From: Anaerolineae bacterium
Lineage (GTDB): Bacteria; Chloroflexota; Anaerolineae; Aggregatilineales; Phototrophicaceae
NCBI GenBank assembly: GCA_017303635.1
Contig: JAFLCG010000006.1
Location: 124,001-188,000 of the forward strand
Direction: 5' to 3'
DNA: 64,000 bases
In this document: piece by piece, positions 20,882-30,591 of the stretch
Layout: each line of letters opens with the position of its first letter
How positions within the stretch are numbered: position 1 is the stretch's first letter
Notes under the pieces: model-generated
The model's input: the letters and a program-made list of their open reading frames with translations, nothing else
The model's database searches: none
Told to the model about the DNA's origin: nothing
Position numbers and translations under genes: made by a program

Positions 20882-22621
20882 ATGTTTGAATCGGATGGTC
20901 GCCAGCAGGTCATCAATCAGAACCTGCAAACCCTGCGTGAAAGCCTCTCTAATGTAGTCGATGCGCTGCGTGAGCAGCAGTCGATGCTGCGCTTGCGGAA
21001 TATCAGCCTACCCCAGAGCATCATTCAAAACCTGGATTCTGTACTGGCAGAATTCAACTGGTTGCAAACCCGTGTGGGCGAAGACGCTCATGAACTCGAC
21101 CAGTTACGTTCAGTCGCAGCCACGACCGCCACGATCAACTCCAGCCTGGATCTGGATGCCGTTCTGAGGCGCTCGATGGATGAAGTGCTCAAGCTGACGC
21201 GGGCAGACCAGGGATATATCGTCCTGCAAGATCAAACCAGCGGCGAATTGGAATTCCGTATCGCCAGCGGGGCGAACGGTGCCAACGAATTTCAAGGAAG
21301 CCGCAGCATCCTCATCACGGTGATTAACAGTGGTAAACCCCTGCTCACCCATGATGCGCTGGATGATCCCCGGGTGGGCGGCTCGATGACGATTGCCCAC
21401 AAGATGCTGCGCTCGGTGCTGTGCGTACCCCTCACCTATCGCGATCAAGTCATGGGAGCGCTGTATCTGGACAGCCGCCATGCCAGTGGTATCTTCGGCG
21501 ACCGTGAGCAGACTCTGCTGATGGCCTTCGCTAATCAAACCGCCGTCGCGATTGAGAATGCACGCTTATTCCAGCGCGTGCAGCAAAGCCTTGCGGAAAC
21601 CATCCAACTCAACGAACTCAAAGAGAACGTCTTTGAATCCATCGCCAGCGGCGTCATCACTGCCGGGGCCGAACAGATCATTACCGTCTTCAACCGCGCA
21701 GCCAGTGAAATCCTGGCCCAACCAAGTGAAGCTGCGTTAGGTCAACCGTTGGCCGACATCCTGCCGATTTCCCCCGAGGTGCTGGAGGAATCCCTGCAAA
21801 TCGTCCGGCAACAAAGCCTGCCCTACGACCATCAGGCTGCCGTTAACCTGCCTGCTCGCGGCGAGCGCATCCTCAATCTGAGCTTCAGCCCATTGCAAGA
21901 TGCTTCCGGCATTACCATGGTTGTCGATGACCTGACCGAACATGAAGCCCGTGAAGAACGGTTGATGACACTCCGACGCTATCTGCCCGGCAAACTGGTC
22001 GATGACATCCTGGATATTGATCGGCTGTCGATGGGAGGAGAACGCCGCGAGGTCACCTGCCTGTTCGTCGATGTCCGTTCCTTCGCACAGTTCCCGCCGG
22101 ATCTACGGCCCAGGCAAGTCATGAACTTGCTCAATCAATACCTGACCGTCGCGACCGAGTGTATCCATCGGCATGGCGGCATCATCGACAAATATATGGG
22201 CACCGAGGTGATGGCGCTGTTCAACACCCGCCTGAATGAACAACCCGATCATGCCCTGCGCGCTTTGAATGCCGGACTGGATATGCGAGAGGCCTACCTT
22301 CAGTTATATGCCCAGGAAGGCGTACAACCGGACCCCCATTACTATCGAGTAGGTATACACAGTGGCGTCGCCACGATTGGCAATGTCGGCAGCGAAACCC
22401 GCCGCGACTTCACCGCATTGGGCGATACCATCAATCTGGCTCACCGCCTGCTGGAAAATGCCAATGGCGGCGAGATCATCATGAGTCAGGATGCCTGGGC
22501 CTATGTGATTGGCGTTCATCACGGGCATAAACCGACCACATACGAGCTACGCCCACACGAACCCATCAAGGCCAAAGGCCGCCAGCAAATGACCACAGTC
22601 TATGATATGTATCGAAAGTAA
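20882..22621 (+). CDS. GAF-PAS class III nucleotide cyclase A (second metal Asp replaced by Thr)
   Basis: From the ATG at 20882 (a TTG at 20867 is less likely), 579 residues: N-terminal coiled-coil-like region (1-75), GAF (about 80-230), PAS-like domain (about 240-350), class III cyclase domain (about 385-560). Catalytic survey: metal Asp397 (FVDVRSF) is present; the second metal Asp is Thr441 (KYMGTEVMALF); substrate-base Lys437 and Thr511 are present; transition-state Asn518 and Arg522 (GDTINLAHRLLE) are present. A homodimer would have incomplete metal sites. The next gene has the complementary loss. No membrane segment, so cytosolic. The Lys/Thr pair suggests ATP as substrate, but this is only family reasoning. 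Confidence 0.93.
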   Translation: MFESDGRQQVINQNLQTLRESLSNVVDALREQQSMLRLRNISLPQSIIQNLDSVLAEFNWLQTRVGEDAHELDQLRSVAATTATINSSLDLDAVLRRSMDEVLKLTRADQGYIVLQDQTSGELEFRIASGANGANEFQGSRSILITVINSGKPLLTHDALDDPRVGGSMTIAHKMLRSVLCVPLTYRDQVMGALYLDSRHASGIFGDREQTLLMAFANQTAVAIENARLFQRVQQSLAETIQLNELKENVFESIASGVITAGAEQIITVFNRAASEILAQPSEAALGQPLADILPISPEVLEESLQIVRQQSLPYDHQAAVNLPARGERILNLSFSPLQDASGITMVVDDLTEHEAREERLMTLRRYLPGKLVDDILDIDRLSMGGERREVTCLFVDVRSFAQFPPDLRPRQVMNLLNQYLTVATECIHRHGGIIDKYMGTEVMALFNTRLNEQPDHALRALNAGLDMREAYLQLYAQEGVQPDPHYYRVGIHSGVATIGNVGSETRRDFTALGDTINLAHRLLENANGGEIIMSQDAWAYVIGVHHGHKPTTYELRPHEPIKAKGRQQMTTVYDMYRK

Positions 22622-22686
22622 CAGCCACCTACAAAGTCAAACAGGTATCCGCGCAACCCAAGAGTAGATCAATTGACAGGGATTTT

Positions 22687-24498
22687 ATGCCAGACTTCAA
22701 TGATTTCCTGCTAGATGATACCGGACGTACCGATGATACCGAGCGTTTTCATCAGGCGCAGTTAACCGCCGCTGAACATATCCGGCATTTACATAAACAG
22801 GTGACTGAAGTTGGGGAACTGCTCAAGACCCAGCAGGATATCCTCCGCCAGAAGGGTATGAATCTGCCGCCCGGCGTGTTGGATCACCTCAAAGGGGTAC
22901 GCACCCAGCTTGATACGCTGGGCAAGCAGTTTACCAATATGGGGGTCGAGCTACGCCAATTGCGCGCGCTCGCGGAAACGGCTGGACTCATCAATTCGTC
23001 GCTGGATACCAGCGATGTGCTCAACCGGGTTATGGACACGGTCATCCACCTGACCGGGGCCGAACGTGGTTATATTGTGCTCAAAAACCCGGATACGGGT
23101 GAACTTGATTTCCGGGTGGCACGCGGGTTGGATCAAAGCCAACTGGATAAGTCCGATTTTGTGGTCAGCCGCGGCCTGGTGAATGACTGCGCGACCAGCG
23201 GTGAAGCCATCCTGACGGATAACGCGGCCCGTGATGATCGCTATCAGGGCAACCAGAGCGTGGTTGGTTATCAACTCCGCAGTATCCTGGCTGTACCCCT
23301 CAAAATCCGCGATGAAGTCATCGGCGTCGTTTATTGCGATAATCGCTTCGTTGTGGGTCTTTTCAAGCAGCATGAGCGCGACCTGCTGACCGCCTTCGCT
23401 AATCAAGCTGCCGTCGCCATCCAGAATGCCCGCCTCTTCGAGGAAACCCAGGCGCAGCTCATGGAACAGAATGCGCTGCGGGAACTCAAGGAAAATGTCT
23501 TCACCTCGATTTCCAGCGGTGTCATCACGCTGGATGGGGAGAATGTCGTCACGGATTGCAACGCTGCTGTTCAGGAAATCACCGGGCGCACACGCGAGCA
23601 GATCATCAACCACCCCTTGCATGTGATCCTGCCCCCGGATGCCTGGACCGATGAGCTCAATGAAGCGCTCTATCAAGTCCGGGCGCAGGGTACGCGCGAA
23701 GTGGTGTATATCGACCAGGTCAGCGATGGCAAAACCCAACGCTTCTGGAAGCTCAACCTGAGCCAGTTGCGCGATCCTGAACATCATAATCAGGGCATCG
23801 CCATCGTGCTGGATGATCTGACCCAGTCCCGTCAACGGGATGAGCAGGTAGGTCTGGCTAGCCGCTATCTAAAGGTAGGCGTAGAGAATATTCGGAGTCT
23901 GGTTGATGAAGCCCAGGAACGCGAGATCAGTGTCCTGCACTGCGATGTGCGTGGCTTCACCACTTTCAGTGAAAAGCTGGAACCGGAAGATCTGATGACT
24001 ATCATCAACCGCTACCTGAGCCTTTCCAGCAACGCCATCGACTTGCAGGGCGGCATGGTGGAGAAGTATATGGGGGATGCGGTCACGGGGCTTTTTAACA
24101 CCCAGTTCAACCCTCAGGAAGATCACGCCGAACGCTGCGTTCGCGCAGCCATGAGCATGATGTATGACCTGTTCGCCCTGCATGAAGTCCTGCCCGCTGA
24201 TCAGCAGTTGAAGTACGGAATCGGCGTCCACACCGGAATGGCGGTGCTGGGTAATGTCGGCGGTACTGACCGGCAGGAGTTCACGGCCCTGGGCGACGCC
24301 ATGGAACTCGCCAAGCTCCTTCAGGAAAATGCCCTCGGCGGTGAGGTGCTGCTGAGCGAACCCACCTACGAACGGGTCAAGCACGTTTATGAGTGCGAAC
24401 CACTGGAACCGCGTAAGAGTAAGGGCCGGGCGGATTTCACCCGCATGTACCGGGTCATCAAACTCAAGCGACGTACAGCGCTCCTGGAGCAGCGTTAA
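22687..24498 (+). CDS. GAF-PAS class III nucleotide cyclase B (Asn/Arg replaced by Glu/Leu)
   Basis: 603 residues, 65 bp after cyclase A and with the same order: coiled-coil-like N-terminus (about 20-95), GAF (about 100-255), PAS (about 265-385), cyclase domain (about 410-590). Metal Asp420 (HCDVRGF) and Asp464 (EKYMGDAVTGLF) and Lys460 are present. The positions of the transition-state Asn and Arg are Glu540 and Leu544 (GDAMELAKLLQENA). This is a complementary loss to cyclase A: B could give metal ligands and A the Asn/Arg pair at one shared site. GAF domains often bind cyclic nucleotides or other small ligands, so input control is likely. ATG at 22687; weak AGG upstream. Confidence 0.93.
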   Translation: MPDFNDFLLDDTGRTDDTERFHQAQLTAAEHIRHLHKQVTEVGELLKTQQDILRQKGMNLPPGVLDHLKGVRTQLDTLGKQFTNMGVELRQLRALAETAGLINSSLDTSDVLNRVMDTVIHLTGAERGYIVLKNPDTGELDFRVARGLDQSQLDKSDFVVSRGLVNDCATSGEAILTDNAARDDRYQGNQSVVGYQLRSILAVPLKIRDEVIGVVYCDNRFVVGLFKQHERDLLTAFANQAAVAIQNARLFEETQAQLMEQNALRELKENVFTSISSGVITLDGENVVTDCNAAVQEITGRTREQIINHPLHVILPPDAWTDELNEALYQVRAQGTREVVYIDQVSDGKTQRFWKLNLSQLRDPEHHNQGIAIVLDDLTQSRQRDEQVGLASRYLKVGVENIRSLVDEAQEREISVLHCDVRGFTTFSEKLEPEDLMTIINRYLSLSSNAIDLQGGMVEKYMGDAVTGLFNTQFNPQEDHAERCVRAAMSMMYDLFALHEVLPADQQLKYGIGVHTGMAVLGNVGGTDRQEFTALGDAMELAKLLQENALGGEVLLSEPTYERVKHVYECEPLEPRKSKGRADFTRMYRVIKLKRRTALLEQR

Positions 24499-24574
24499 GC
24501 CGACTACTCCAAAAGCGCTGCATGATTCGTCGGGCCACCGGCTATCTGGCTGAAGGTCATCTAAGGAGGCTGTG

Positions 24575-26596
24575 ATGGAGGCGAATCTGCTCGGGTTTAG
24601 CAAAGCGCGCAATCTCATCCTCATGGTTGGCGCAGGGGTTTCCGCCGGTAAACCCTCGGCGCTGCCCGGATGGAAACCGCTCAACGCCGCCATTTTTCAT
24701 GCGCTGGCACAGCGGCTCCAGGCGGGTATATCAGGCCGTATTGATTTTGAGCAGCTTGAATCGCTGGTCGAAAACGAACGCAACTTCAATCGCTTTCCGC
24801 CGGACTATCAGGCACAACTCATCCATGAGATGTGTGGCGAGCGCTATTTTCAGGCCTTACAGGCGCTGGATGTGGACACCTTCAATGCGGCTCATGCAAG
24901 TATCGCAGCCCTGGCGCAAGCCGGTGCGATTCGGGCCATCGTCACAACCAACTTTGACCGCCTCATTGAACGGGCTTTGGAACAGCGACAGATTCCGTTT
25001 GAAGTGGTCTACGATGAATCGGGCTTTGCCCACCTGAGCGAACGTCTGTCCCAAAACACCCTCACCGCCTTGCCCATCATCAAAATACATGGCTGCGTCA
25101 GCGCACACCTCTCGATGATTGACACGCTCAAACAGCGTAAGCTGGGGCGGTCACGGCAACTGACAGATTGCCTGAAGGCGCTACACTCCAGTTATTGGAT
25201 GTATCTGGGCTTCTCCGCTGCCGACCTGGAAACCGACCCGGATTATCTGGGTTTGATCACCAACGCAAACAACGGGCCAGGTGCAACCTATATTGCCTTT
25301 CCAGGACACCCTGCCCTGGGTGCAGGCGCACAACAACTCATGGATGCCTATGGTGATCGCGGGCAGGTAGTCGTAGCGGAAGTAGCCTCTCATCTGACTG
25401 CGCTGTGCCAGCAGCTTGGGGCCGAGCCACCCCAGAGTATCCCTGCCGAAACAGAACTGGGGCGCGCCCAATTCCAGACCCGATTAAAAAAGTGGGCGGA
25501 TCAGCTATCAACATCTGCAGCCGGTTTAGGCTGTGCGGCCATTCTGGAGGCCATCGGACAAGGGGAAGCAGCCGTTCGTATTCTGGATCGGCTGGTCCGC
25601 AAAGAGATCTATGATGAACGGGATACTCCGGATTTCCAGGCGCTGCAACTTCATTATGGACGCTTAGGAGCATCCTGGGGGCGCTTTATCAATGTCCCCG
25701 ATCTACACGGTGCTGCCAGTAATGCCAGTGTGGAGGCAGTTCAAAGTCTCTTCCGCCTTCAGGAAACCGAATGGGGATTCCCGGCACTCGGATGGTGCAC
25801 GCTCATGCTGCTCTGGATGGGTGAAGGTTCACAGGCCAGCGCCATCGCGGATTGGGTGATCGGGGGACACCTGAAAGGAAGCTGGAACGCGCCTCAACCA
25901 CGCAGTTCTGAAGCGATTGTGGATGCGTGGCTCGCTGCTGCGCAGGTCTATATCATGACCCAGCGCCCGTCGGGAGCCGATGCCATTGAAGCCACTGCCG
26001 GAGCCATCTTTGAACTGGCTGTAAAATGTGGCGATGTTGTCCGGATAGCACGTGTACGCGCGATCCAACTCCTCAATCTGTCTGCATCCACCGAACAGGT
26101 AATCATGCGGGCAGAAGGCTATGAGCAGGACTTCGCCGAAGCAAAACGGGTCGGTGATATTTATGCACAGGCGATACGATCACTGGCAATAGGCCGCTGG
26201 CTGGTTGGCAATGGTCGACAACTCTACAGCGCGACTGAGTCGGCAGAATCGCGGGCTCACCTTGCCCTCTCCCATCTGGATCAGGCGATGGTTGAGCTGG
26301 ATCAACTGGGTATGGATCCCTGGTTGTTATATGGCCTGCTGCAAAAGATCAAACTCTTTGCCGACCTTCAGCAATTTGATGCAGCGCAGGCTGGCATCGA
26401 CCATATGCTGGCTTCACTGGATCGCTTCCCCATCCTGGCATCTCATACCTATGAAGTCATCGGACAGATTCTTTTCATGCAGCATAATCCGGCAGCAGCT
26501 GACGCATTCCGCGAGGCCCGGGCGGCTGCGATAGAAAATGGATTACCTGGCCATGTGACCGCGCTGGATTGGTACCTGGACCAGATGACTGAGTAA
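24575..26596 (+). CDS. SIR2-domain protein with large helical (TPR-like) C-terminus
   Basis: From the ATG at 24575, 5 nt after a strong AAGGAGG; an in-frame GTG at 24572 is too close to it. Of 674 residues, about 10-270 form a SIR2-like NAD-binding domain: GAGVSAGKPSALPGW (GAG at 19-21), TTNFD (Asn126), KIHGC (His172) and a YLGFSAADLETDPDY segment. Asn and His match the catalytic residues of SIR2 NADases and deacylases. Residues about 300-673 are helical repeats like TPR or STAND-associated sensors, without an NTPase. No transmembrane segment. It follows cyclase B by 76 bp in the same direction and ends at a strong terminator. An NAD-consuming defence effector is plausible, unproven. Confidence 0.85.
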   Translation: MEANLLGFSKARNLILMVGAGVSAGKPSALPGWKPLNAAIFHALAQRLQAGISGRIDFEQLESLVENERNFNRFPPDYQAQLIHEMCGERYFQALQALDVDTFNAAHASIAALAQAGAIRAIVTTNFDRLIERALEQRQIPFEVVYDESGFAHLSERLSQNTLTALPIIKIHGCVSAHLSMIDTLKQRKLGRSRQLTDCLKALHSSYWMYLGFSAADLETDPDYLGLITNANNGPGATYIAFPGHPALGAGAQQLMDAYGDRGQVVVAEVASHLTALCQQLGAEPPQSIPAETELGRAQFQTRLKKWADQLSTSAAGLGCAAILEAIGQGEAAVRILDRLVRKEIYDERDTPDFQALQLHYGRLGASWGRFINVPDLHGAASNASVEAVQSLFRLQETEWGFPALGWCTLMLLWMGEGSQASAIADWVIGGHLKGSWNAPQPRSSEAIVDAWLAAAQVYIMTQRPSGADAIEATAGAIFELAVKCGDVVRIARVRAIQLLNLSASTEQVIMRAEGYEQDFAEAKRVGDIYAQAIRSLAIGRWLVGNGRQLYSATESAESRAHLALSHLDQAMVELDQLGMDPWLLYGLLQKIKLFADLQQFDAAQAGIDHMLASLDRFPILASHTYEVIGQILFMQHNPAAADAFREARAAAIENGLPGHVTALDWYLDQMTE

Positions 26597-26654
26597 ATAA
26601 GAAGAGAAACCGCAAATCAAAGGGGCGCTTCAGAGGTGCCTAAACCGGGAGCAA

Positions 26655-26699
26655 AAGAACTGTCCCATCCTGTCGAAGCACAGCTGTGGGACAGTTCTT
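26655..26699. terminator. Strong hairpin between convergent genes
   Basis: A perfect 13-bp stem (AAGAACTGTCCCA at 26655-26667 with TGGGACAGTTCTT at 26687-26699) and a small inner stem. The minus strand continues TTCTTTTGC, so it terminates the lipoprotein gene, and it probably also stops the cassette on plus. Confidence 0.8.
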
Positions 26700-26711
26700 A
26701 TCAGGCTGAGA

Positions 26712-27152
26712 TTACTGACAAAGCTTCCAGCCGTTTTCATTCCGCACTGGGAAGGTCGCATCACCCATCGGGCTGTCCTGGGTCGTCCCGGCCATCGTCA
26801 CTTTCATACTACCACCGACGACTACCGTGGCCGATTCCGCTGTTTCATCCTGAACGGTGAAGGTCAAACCACTCAGATCAACGGTGGCGTTTGCCTGTTT
26901 AAGGCTGTCCGCCATTGAATTCATCGCGCTCAACATGGCGGTCCGCTGGGCTTCGTCCATACTGCTGCAAACAAAGCTGGAAATATCCCCTTCGCCGGTA
27001 AAGACGGCGGTGATAAAGCTTTTGACCGTATCCGCTGGCGAACCCCCACTGGCGGATGAATTGGCATCGCCTGTGGTCGCAGCCTGACCACCACAGGCTG
27101 CCGCAATCAGGGCAATCACCACCAGCATCACCATCCAGCTAACGCGCTTCAT
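26712..27152 (-). CDS. Small lipoprotein, DUF4878-like
   Basis: Start chosen at 27152, with GGAG 8 nt upstream, giving 146 residues. The N-terminus is a lipoprotein signal (MKRVSWMVMLVVIALIAAAC, lipobox LIAAAC), then an Ala/Ser/Gly linker and an NTF2-like domain (SPADTVKSFITAVFTGEGD, ...SATVVVGGSMKVTM..., ending ENGWKLCQ). The shape fits DUF4878-type lipoproteins, whose function is unknown. A longer frame to 27188 would put residues before the signal. Confidence 0.75.
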   Translation of the reverse strand: MKRVSWMVMLVVIALIAAACGGQAATTGDANSSASGGSPADTVKSFITAVFTGEGDISSFVCSSMDEAQRTAMLSAMNSMADSLKQANATVDLSGLTFTVQDETAESATVVVGGSMKVTMAGTTQDSPMGDATFPVRNENGWKLCQ

Positions 27153-27415
27153 AATCCCATCTCCAGTATGGCTGGGTGTATTCATCACACCCGATAACCC
27201 AGTTCATCACAGGCTGTCCCCGGCTGGCAACGGGACTGATGGCCTATAGACCCGCTAATGTTGCAACTACCGCAACGCTATGCTTGAGGTGCCGATCCTC
27301 ATGCGCCTAAACTTGCATTTTGTGCATCAGGGGCGTTAAGATGACCTCAACCTGAACGTGCAGCAATCTAAAATCTGCCCTCAACTGTTATCCGATACCT
27401 CAGAAGGAGTTTTAC

Positions 27416-28867
27416 ATGGCGAAGAAGCTAAAGAATTACATTGGTGGGGAATGGGTCGAGTCCAGCGCGACAACCTATACTCCCGTCGTTAACCCGGCAA
27501 CCTGTGAAGTCCTCGGTGAATGCCCGGAATCGACTCGCGCAGATGTCGATATGGCAGTCCGCGCTGCTCAGGAAGCTTTCGAGGAATGGCGTCAGACCCC
27601 CGTCCTCAATCGCGCTCAATACATGTATCGCCTCAAAAATGCCATTGAAGACCGCTTTGAAGACCTGACCGAGATGGTGGTCAAAGAAAACGGCAAGACC
27701 CGCGATGAAGCCCGTGGGGAAGTCCGCCGGGGTATCGAAAGCATTGACTTTGCAACCAGCGTCCCGGTGCTGATGCGGAGTGACGGTGTGGAAGACATCG
27801 CCGCGGGCATCGACGAAGACACCGTCCGTCAACCCGCCGGGGTCTTTGCCGCTATCACCCCGTTTAACTTCCCGGCCATGGTGCCACTATGGTTCCTGCC
27901 GACCGCCATCACCTGCGGGAACACCTTCATCCTCAAGCCCTCCCCGCAGACCCCGATCAGCATGGATGTGCTGTTCGAGGTGCTGGAAGAGATTGACCTG
28001 CCTGAAGGCGTCGTCAATCTGATTCAGGGCGGTAAAGAAGCAGCTACAGCCATCATGGAACACCCCGGCATTCGTGGTGTCTCCTTCGTGGGCAGCACGC
28101 CGGTTGCCCGCATTGTCTATGAAACCTGCACGCGGCATGGTAAGCGCGTCCAGGCCCAGGGCGGTGCCAAGAACTACATCGCTGTCCTGCCGGATGCCGA
28201 TATGAATGCTTCGGTTAAGAACATCATGGGTGCAGCCTATGGCTGTGCTGGTCAGCGCTGTCTGGCAGCGGCCGTCGTGGTCGGCGTCGGCGATGCCTAC
28301 GAAAAAGTCCGCGATGAGATTGTCAAGCAGGCCGGTGCGCTGCGCGTTGGCTACGGCCTCAGCGAAACCACCCAGATGGGTACGGTTGTCTCGGCTGCCG
28401 CCCGTGAACGCATTCACAATATGATTACCCAGGGTGAACAGCAGGGTGCAAAAGTGCTGCTGGACGGGCGTAGCATGCAGGTGGACGGCTACGAAAATGG
28501 CAACTTCGTCGGCCCGACGGTAGTTGAAAACGTCGGCCCGGATAACATCCTGGCAAAAGAAGAAGTTTTCGGACCTGTGCTCTCGCTCATGAAGGTTGAT
28601 AGCTACGACGAAGCCGTCGATGTCATCAACAGCAGCCGTTATGGTAATGCCGCCAGCATCTTCACCAACAACGGCAAGTACGCCCGTGACTTCAAGTACC
28701 GCGTCAATGCCGGGAATATCGGTGTGAACATCGGTGTGGCAGCCCCCTCGGCCTCCTTCCCCTTCGGTGGTCAGAAGGAATCCTTCTTCGGTGACCTGCA
28801 CGGCCAGGGCATTGACTCGATTGACTTCTACACTGAGAAGAAAATCGTCATCGAACGCTGGATCTAG
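27416..28867 (+). CDS. mmsA: Methylmalonate-semialdehyde dehydrogenase (CoA-acylating)
   Basis: 483 residues, ATG with AAGGAG 7 nt upstream. The aldehyde dehydrogenase fold is complete: NAD-binding TPFNFPAMVPLWFLP, GVSFVGSTPVARIVYE, the nucleophile in CAGQRCLAAAVVV, and the C-terminal FPFGGQKESFFGDLHGQG that marks the methylmalonate-semialdehyde subgroup. The enzyme converts (methyl)malonate semialdehyde to acetyl- or propionyl-CoA with NAD, in valine, thymine, beta-alanine or inositol breakdown. No pathway partner is adjacent, so the route used here is open. Confidence 0.92.
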   Translation: MAKKLKNYIGGEWVESSATTYTPVVNPATCEVLGECPESTRADVDMAVRAAQEAFEEWRQTPVLNRAQYMYRLKNAIEDRFEDLTEMVVKENGKTRDEARGEVRRGIESIDFATSVPVLMRSDGVEDIAAGIDEDTVRQPAGVFAAITPFNFPAMVPLWFLPTAITCGNTFILKPSPQTPISMDVLFEVLEEIDLPEGVVNLIQGGKEAATAIMEHPGIRGVSFVGSTPVARIVYETCTRHGKRVQAQGGAKNYIAVLPDADMNASVKNIMGAAYGCAGQRCLAAAVVVGVGDAYEKVRDEIVKQAGALRVGYGLSETTQMGTVVSAAARERIHNMITQGEQQGAKVLLDGRSMQVDGYENGNFVGPTVVENVGPDNILAKEEVFGPVLSLMKVDSYDEAVDVINSSRYGNAASIFTNNGKYARDFKYRVNAGNIGVNIGVAAPSASFPFGGQKESFFGDLHGQGIDSIDFYTEKKIVIERWI

Positions 28868-28885
28868 AACTACCACAACTTATGC

Positions 28886-28932
28886 AAGATCAGGTGGGTG
28901 CTCGAATTGGCGGAATGTTCCCACCTGATCTT
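28886..28932. other. Long hairpin after mmsA without T-run
   Basis: AAGATCAGGTGGG (28886-28898) pairs with CCCACCTGATCTT (28920-28932), 13 bp perfect, 21-nt loop. No U-run follows on plus (CGGGC), so factor-independent termination is uncertain; it may protect the 3' end. Confidence 0.55.
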
Positions 28933-29106
28933 CGGGCTAAAGACAGCATAATAACGAAAGGAGAGGATCAAGGGTCAGCTTGATCGCTTCTTTCGAGCTT
29001 GTCAGCACTCAGTCAATTGATAGCCCTAAATGACAACCTAATCTGCCAATTCGAGCAGAAAAATGGCTCGCTAGCTAACACCTGCTCTAGTGCTAGAATA
29101 AAACCT

Positions 29107-30591
29107 ATGAAGATCCAATTATTCACCATTCGCAATTTGCCTTTGGCGACAATTTTGCTTCTACTGATTTATGTTCTGCGGCTGCCAAACCTAACTAACT
29201 TTCCCTTGTTTATTGATGAAACAGTGCATCTATATGCTGCTGAGGGCGTGTTGCAGGATTCCAGTCCACTTTTTCAAGTGTGGCTTGGTCGCCAGTTCAC
29301 TATCCTATGGTATGCTCTCTTCGGAGCACCTTTGGTAGCTCCTGTCTTCGTATCCCGATTCGTTACCCTACTGGTTGTTATGATGGGCGCGGCGGCAGTG
29401 CTGAGCATATCCAGGCACTTTGGCGGTCGACTTGCAATGATCTTGGCGGGATTCTTCTACGCATTAAGCACCTACCATCTCTTCTTTGAACGTTTGGCGC
29501 TGGCAGATAACATCGCTGGAGGAGCAATCCTGTTAGCAGCATGGGCTGCATTGCGACTGCAGAACCAAGTTAAGCTTTCGGATGCAGTACTAATGGGAGT
29601 GCTATTATTCCTTGCATTCGGGGCCAAAGTGAGTGCATTACCATATTTTGGTATACCACTTGCGGCAGTTGTTGCACTCACTTCGCCTAACCGGTCACTT
29701 ATGTCGACCATGCGTTGGCTGTCAGTTGGACTGGGAGTTGCCAGTGTGACTACGCTGGCCTATATCATGCTAGTGCGGTCTCGCGGTTCAGATGTACTGA
29801 ATAATTCACTGAGCTTGGCGATTAGCGCGCGTGCAACTGCTGATTTGGCGGTACTATTTTCACCTGTCAGAATCCTCGGCAACGTAGGCATTACCCTTGA
29901 TGCGATCGCGCCTTATTGGGGGACCTTCGGTTTTCTGCTGTTACTCGGCGGTTTGATCGTCCTTGTGTTAAAGCGTCAGTTTTATCTTCCGTTAATTGTG
30001 CTAGGCCCCCTCATTCCAATGTGGATAAGCGTCGTTCAGGAGACACGGTTTCTTGTCAGCGCGGTTGCTCTCTTGATCGTTGCAGGCGCAGTTGGTATCA
30101 CTCAAGTCATCAACTGGATACCATCGAGATTGCATCGAGTAGCTGTCGCATCAGTTGCGTTGATTGCAGTCATACCGTGGTTGGGATTCGCAGAGGCGTT
30201 ATACATCAATCCTACTCAACTAGCATTGCCACCTCGAGACTATGAACAGTATATACGTTCTGATGCCTCCGGGTTTAATCTACGTGAAGCAGCAGACTAC
30301 ATTACCAAGCAGGGTGACGTTGTAGAGATCATTGGCGCGATGCCCAATTGTCAGTCGCTGCGCTACATGACCCTACATTCGCTGCCCGTGACCTGTCCAC
30401 CCATTTCGCCAAATCCGGATACCGGTATAGCTTTGTTGGCACTCTTGGGGGAAAGACGCGAACCCGGCATCTACTTGATTCTGGAACGCAACCCGTATAT
30501 TCCACAAGATGTTCCAGGCACACTACTGGCTGAAATTTCAACCCCAATCCTGGGTCGCCCGGTGCTTGCGATCTATGACCTCGCAGATTAG
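29107..30591 (+). CDS. GT-C fold membrane glycosyltransferase (family 39-like)
   Basis: From the ATG at 29107, 494 residues with about ten transmembrane helices. The first lumenal loop has NFPLFIDETVHLYAAEG, where the D-E pair matches the catalytic acidic motif of GT-C enzymes that use polyprenyl-phosphate sugars. The outer C-terminal part (about 400-494) is soluble and mixed. A TAGAAT -10 at 29094-29099 puts the likely start of transcription at the ATG, and there is no Shine-Dalgarno sequence, so the mRNA may be leaderless. Bases here are clearly richer in A+T than in neighbours, suggesting a different history. Substrate unknown. Confidence 0.8.
   Translation: MKIQLFTIRNLPLATILLLLIYVLRLPNLTNFPLFIDETVHLYAAEGVLQDSSPLFQVWLGRQFTILWYALFGAPLVAPVFVSRFVTLLVVMMGAAAVLSISRHFGGRLAMILAGFFYALSTYHLFFERLALADNIAGGAILLAAWAALRLQNQVKLSDAVLMGVLLFLAFGAKVSALPYFGIPLAAVVALTSPNRSLMSTMRWLSVGLGVASVTTLAYIMLVRSRGSDVLNNSLSLAISARATADLAVLFSPVRILGNVGITLDAIAPYWGTFGFLLLLGGLIVLVLKRQFYLPLIVLGPLIPMWISVVQETRFLVSAVALLIVAGAVGITQVINWIPSRLHRVAVASVALIAVIPWLGFAEALYINPTQLALPPRDYEQYIRSDASGFNLREAADYITKQGDVVEIIGAMPNCQSLRYMTLHSLPVTCPPISPNPDTGIALLALLGERREPGIYLILERNPYIPQDVPGTLLAEISTPILGRPVLAIYDLAD

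Noticed and set aside
20882-26596. Calling the cassette a known Pycsar or CBASS system
   Set aside because: Pycsar effectors carry a cyclic-nucleotide domain with TM or TIR, and CBASS uses a CD-NTase; neither is seen here. Only the general logic is similar.
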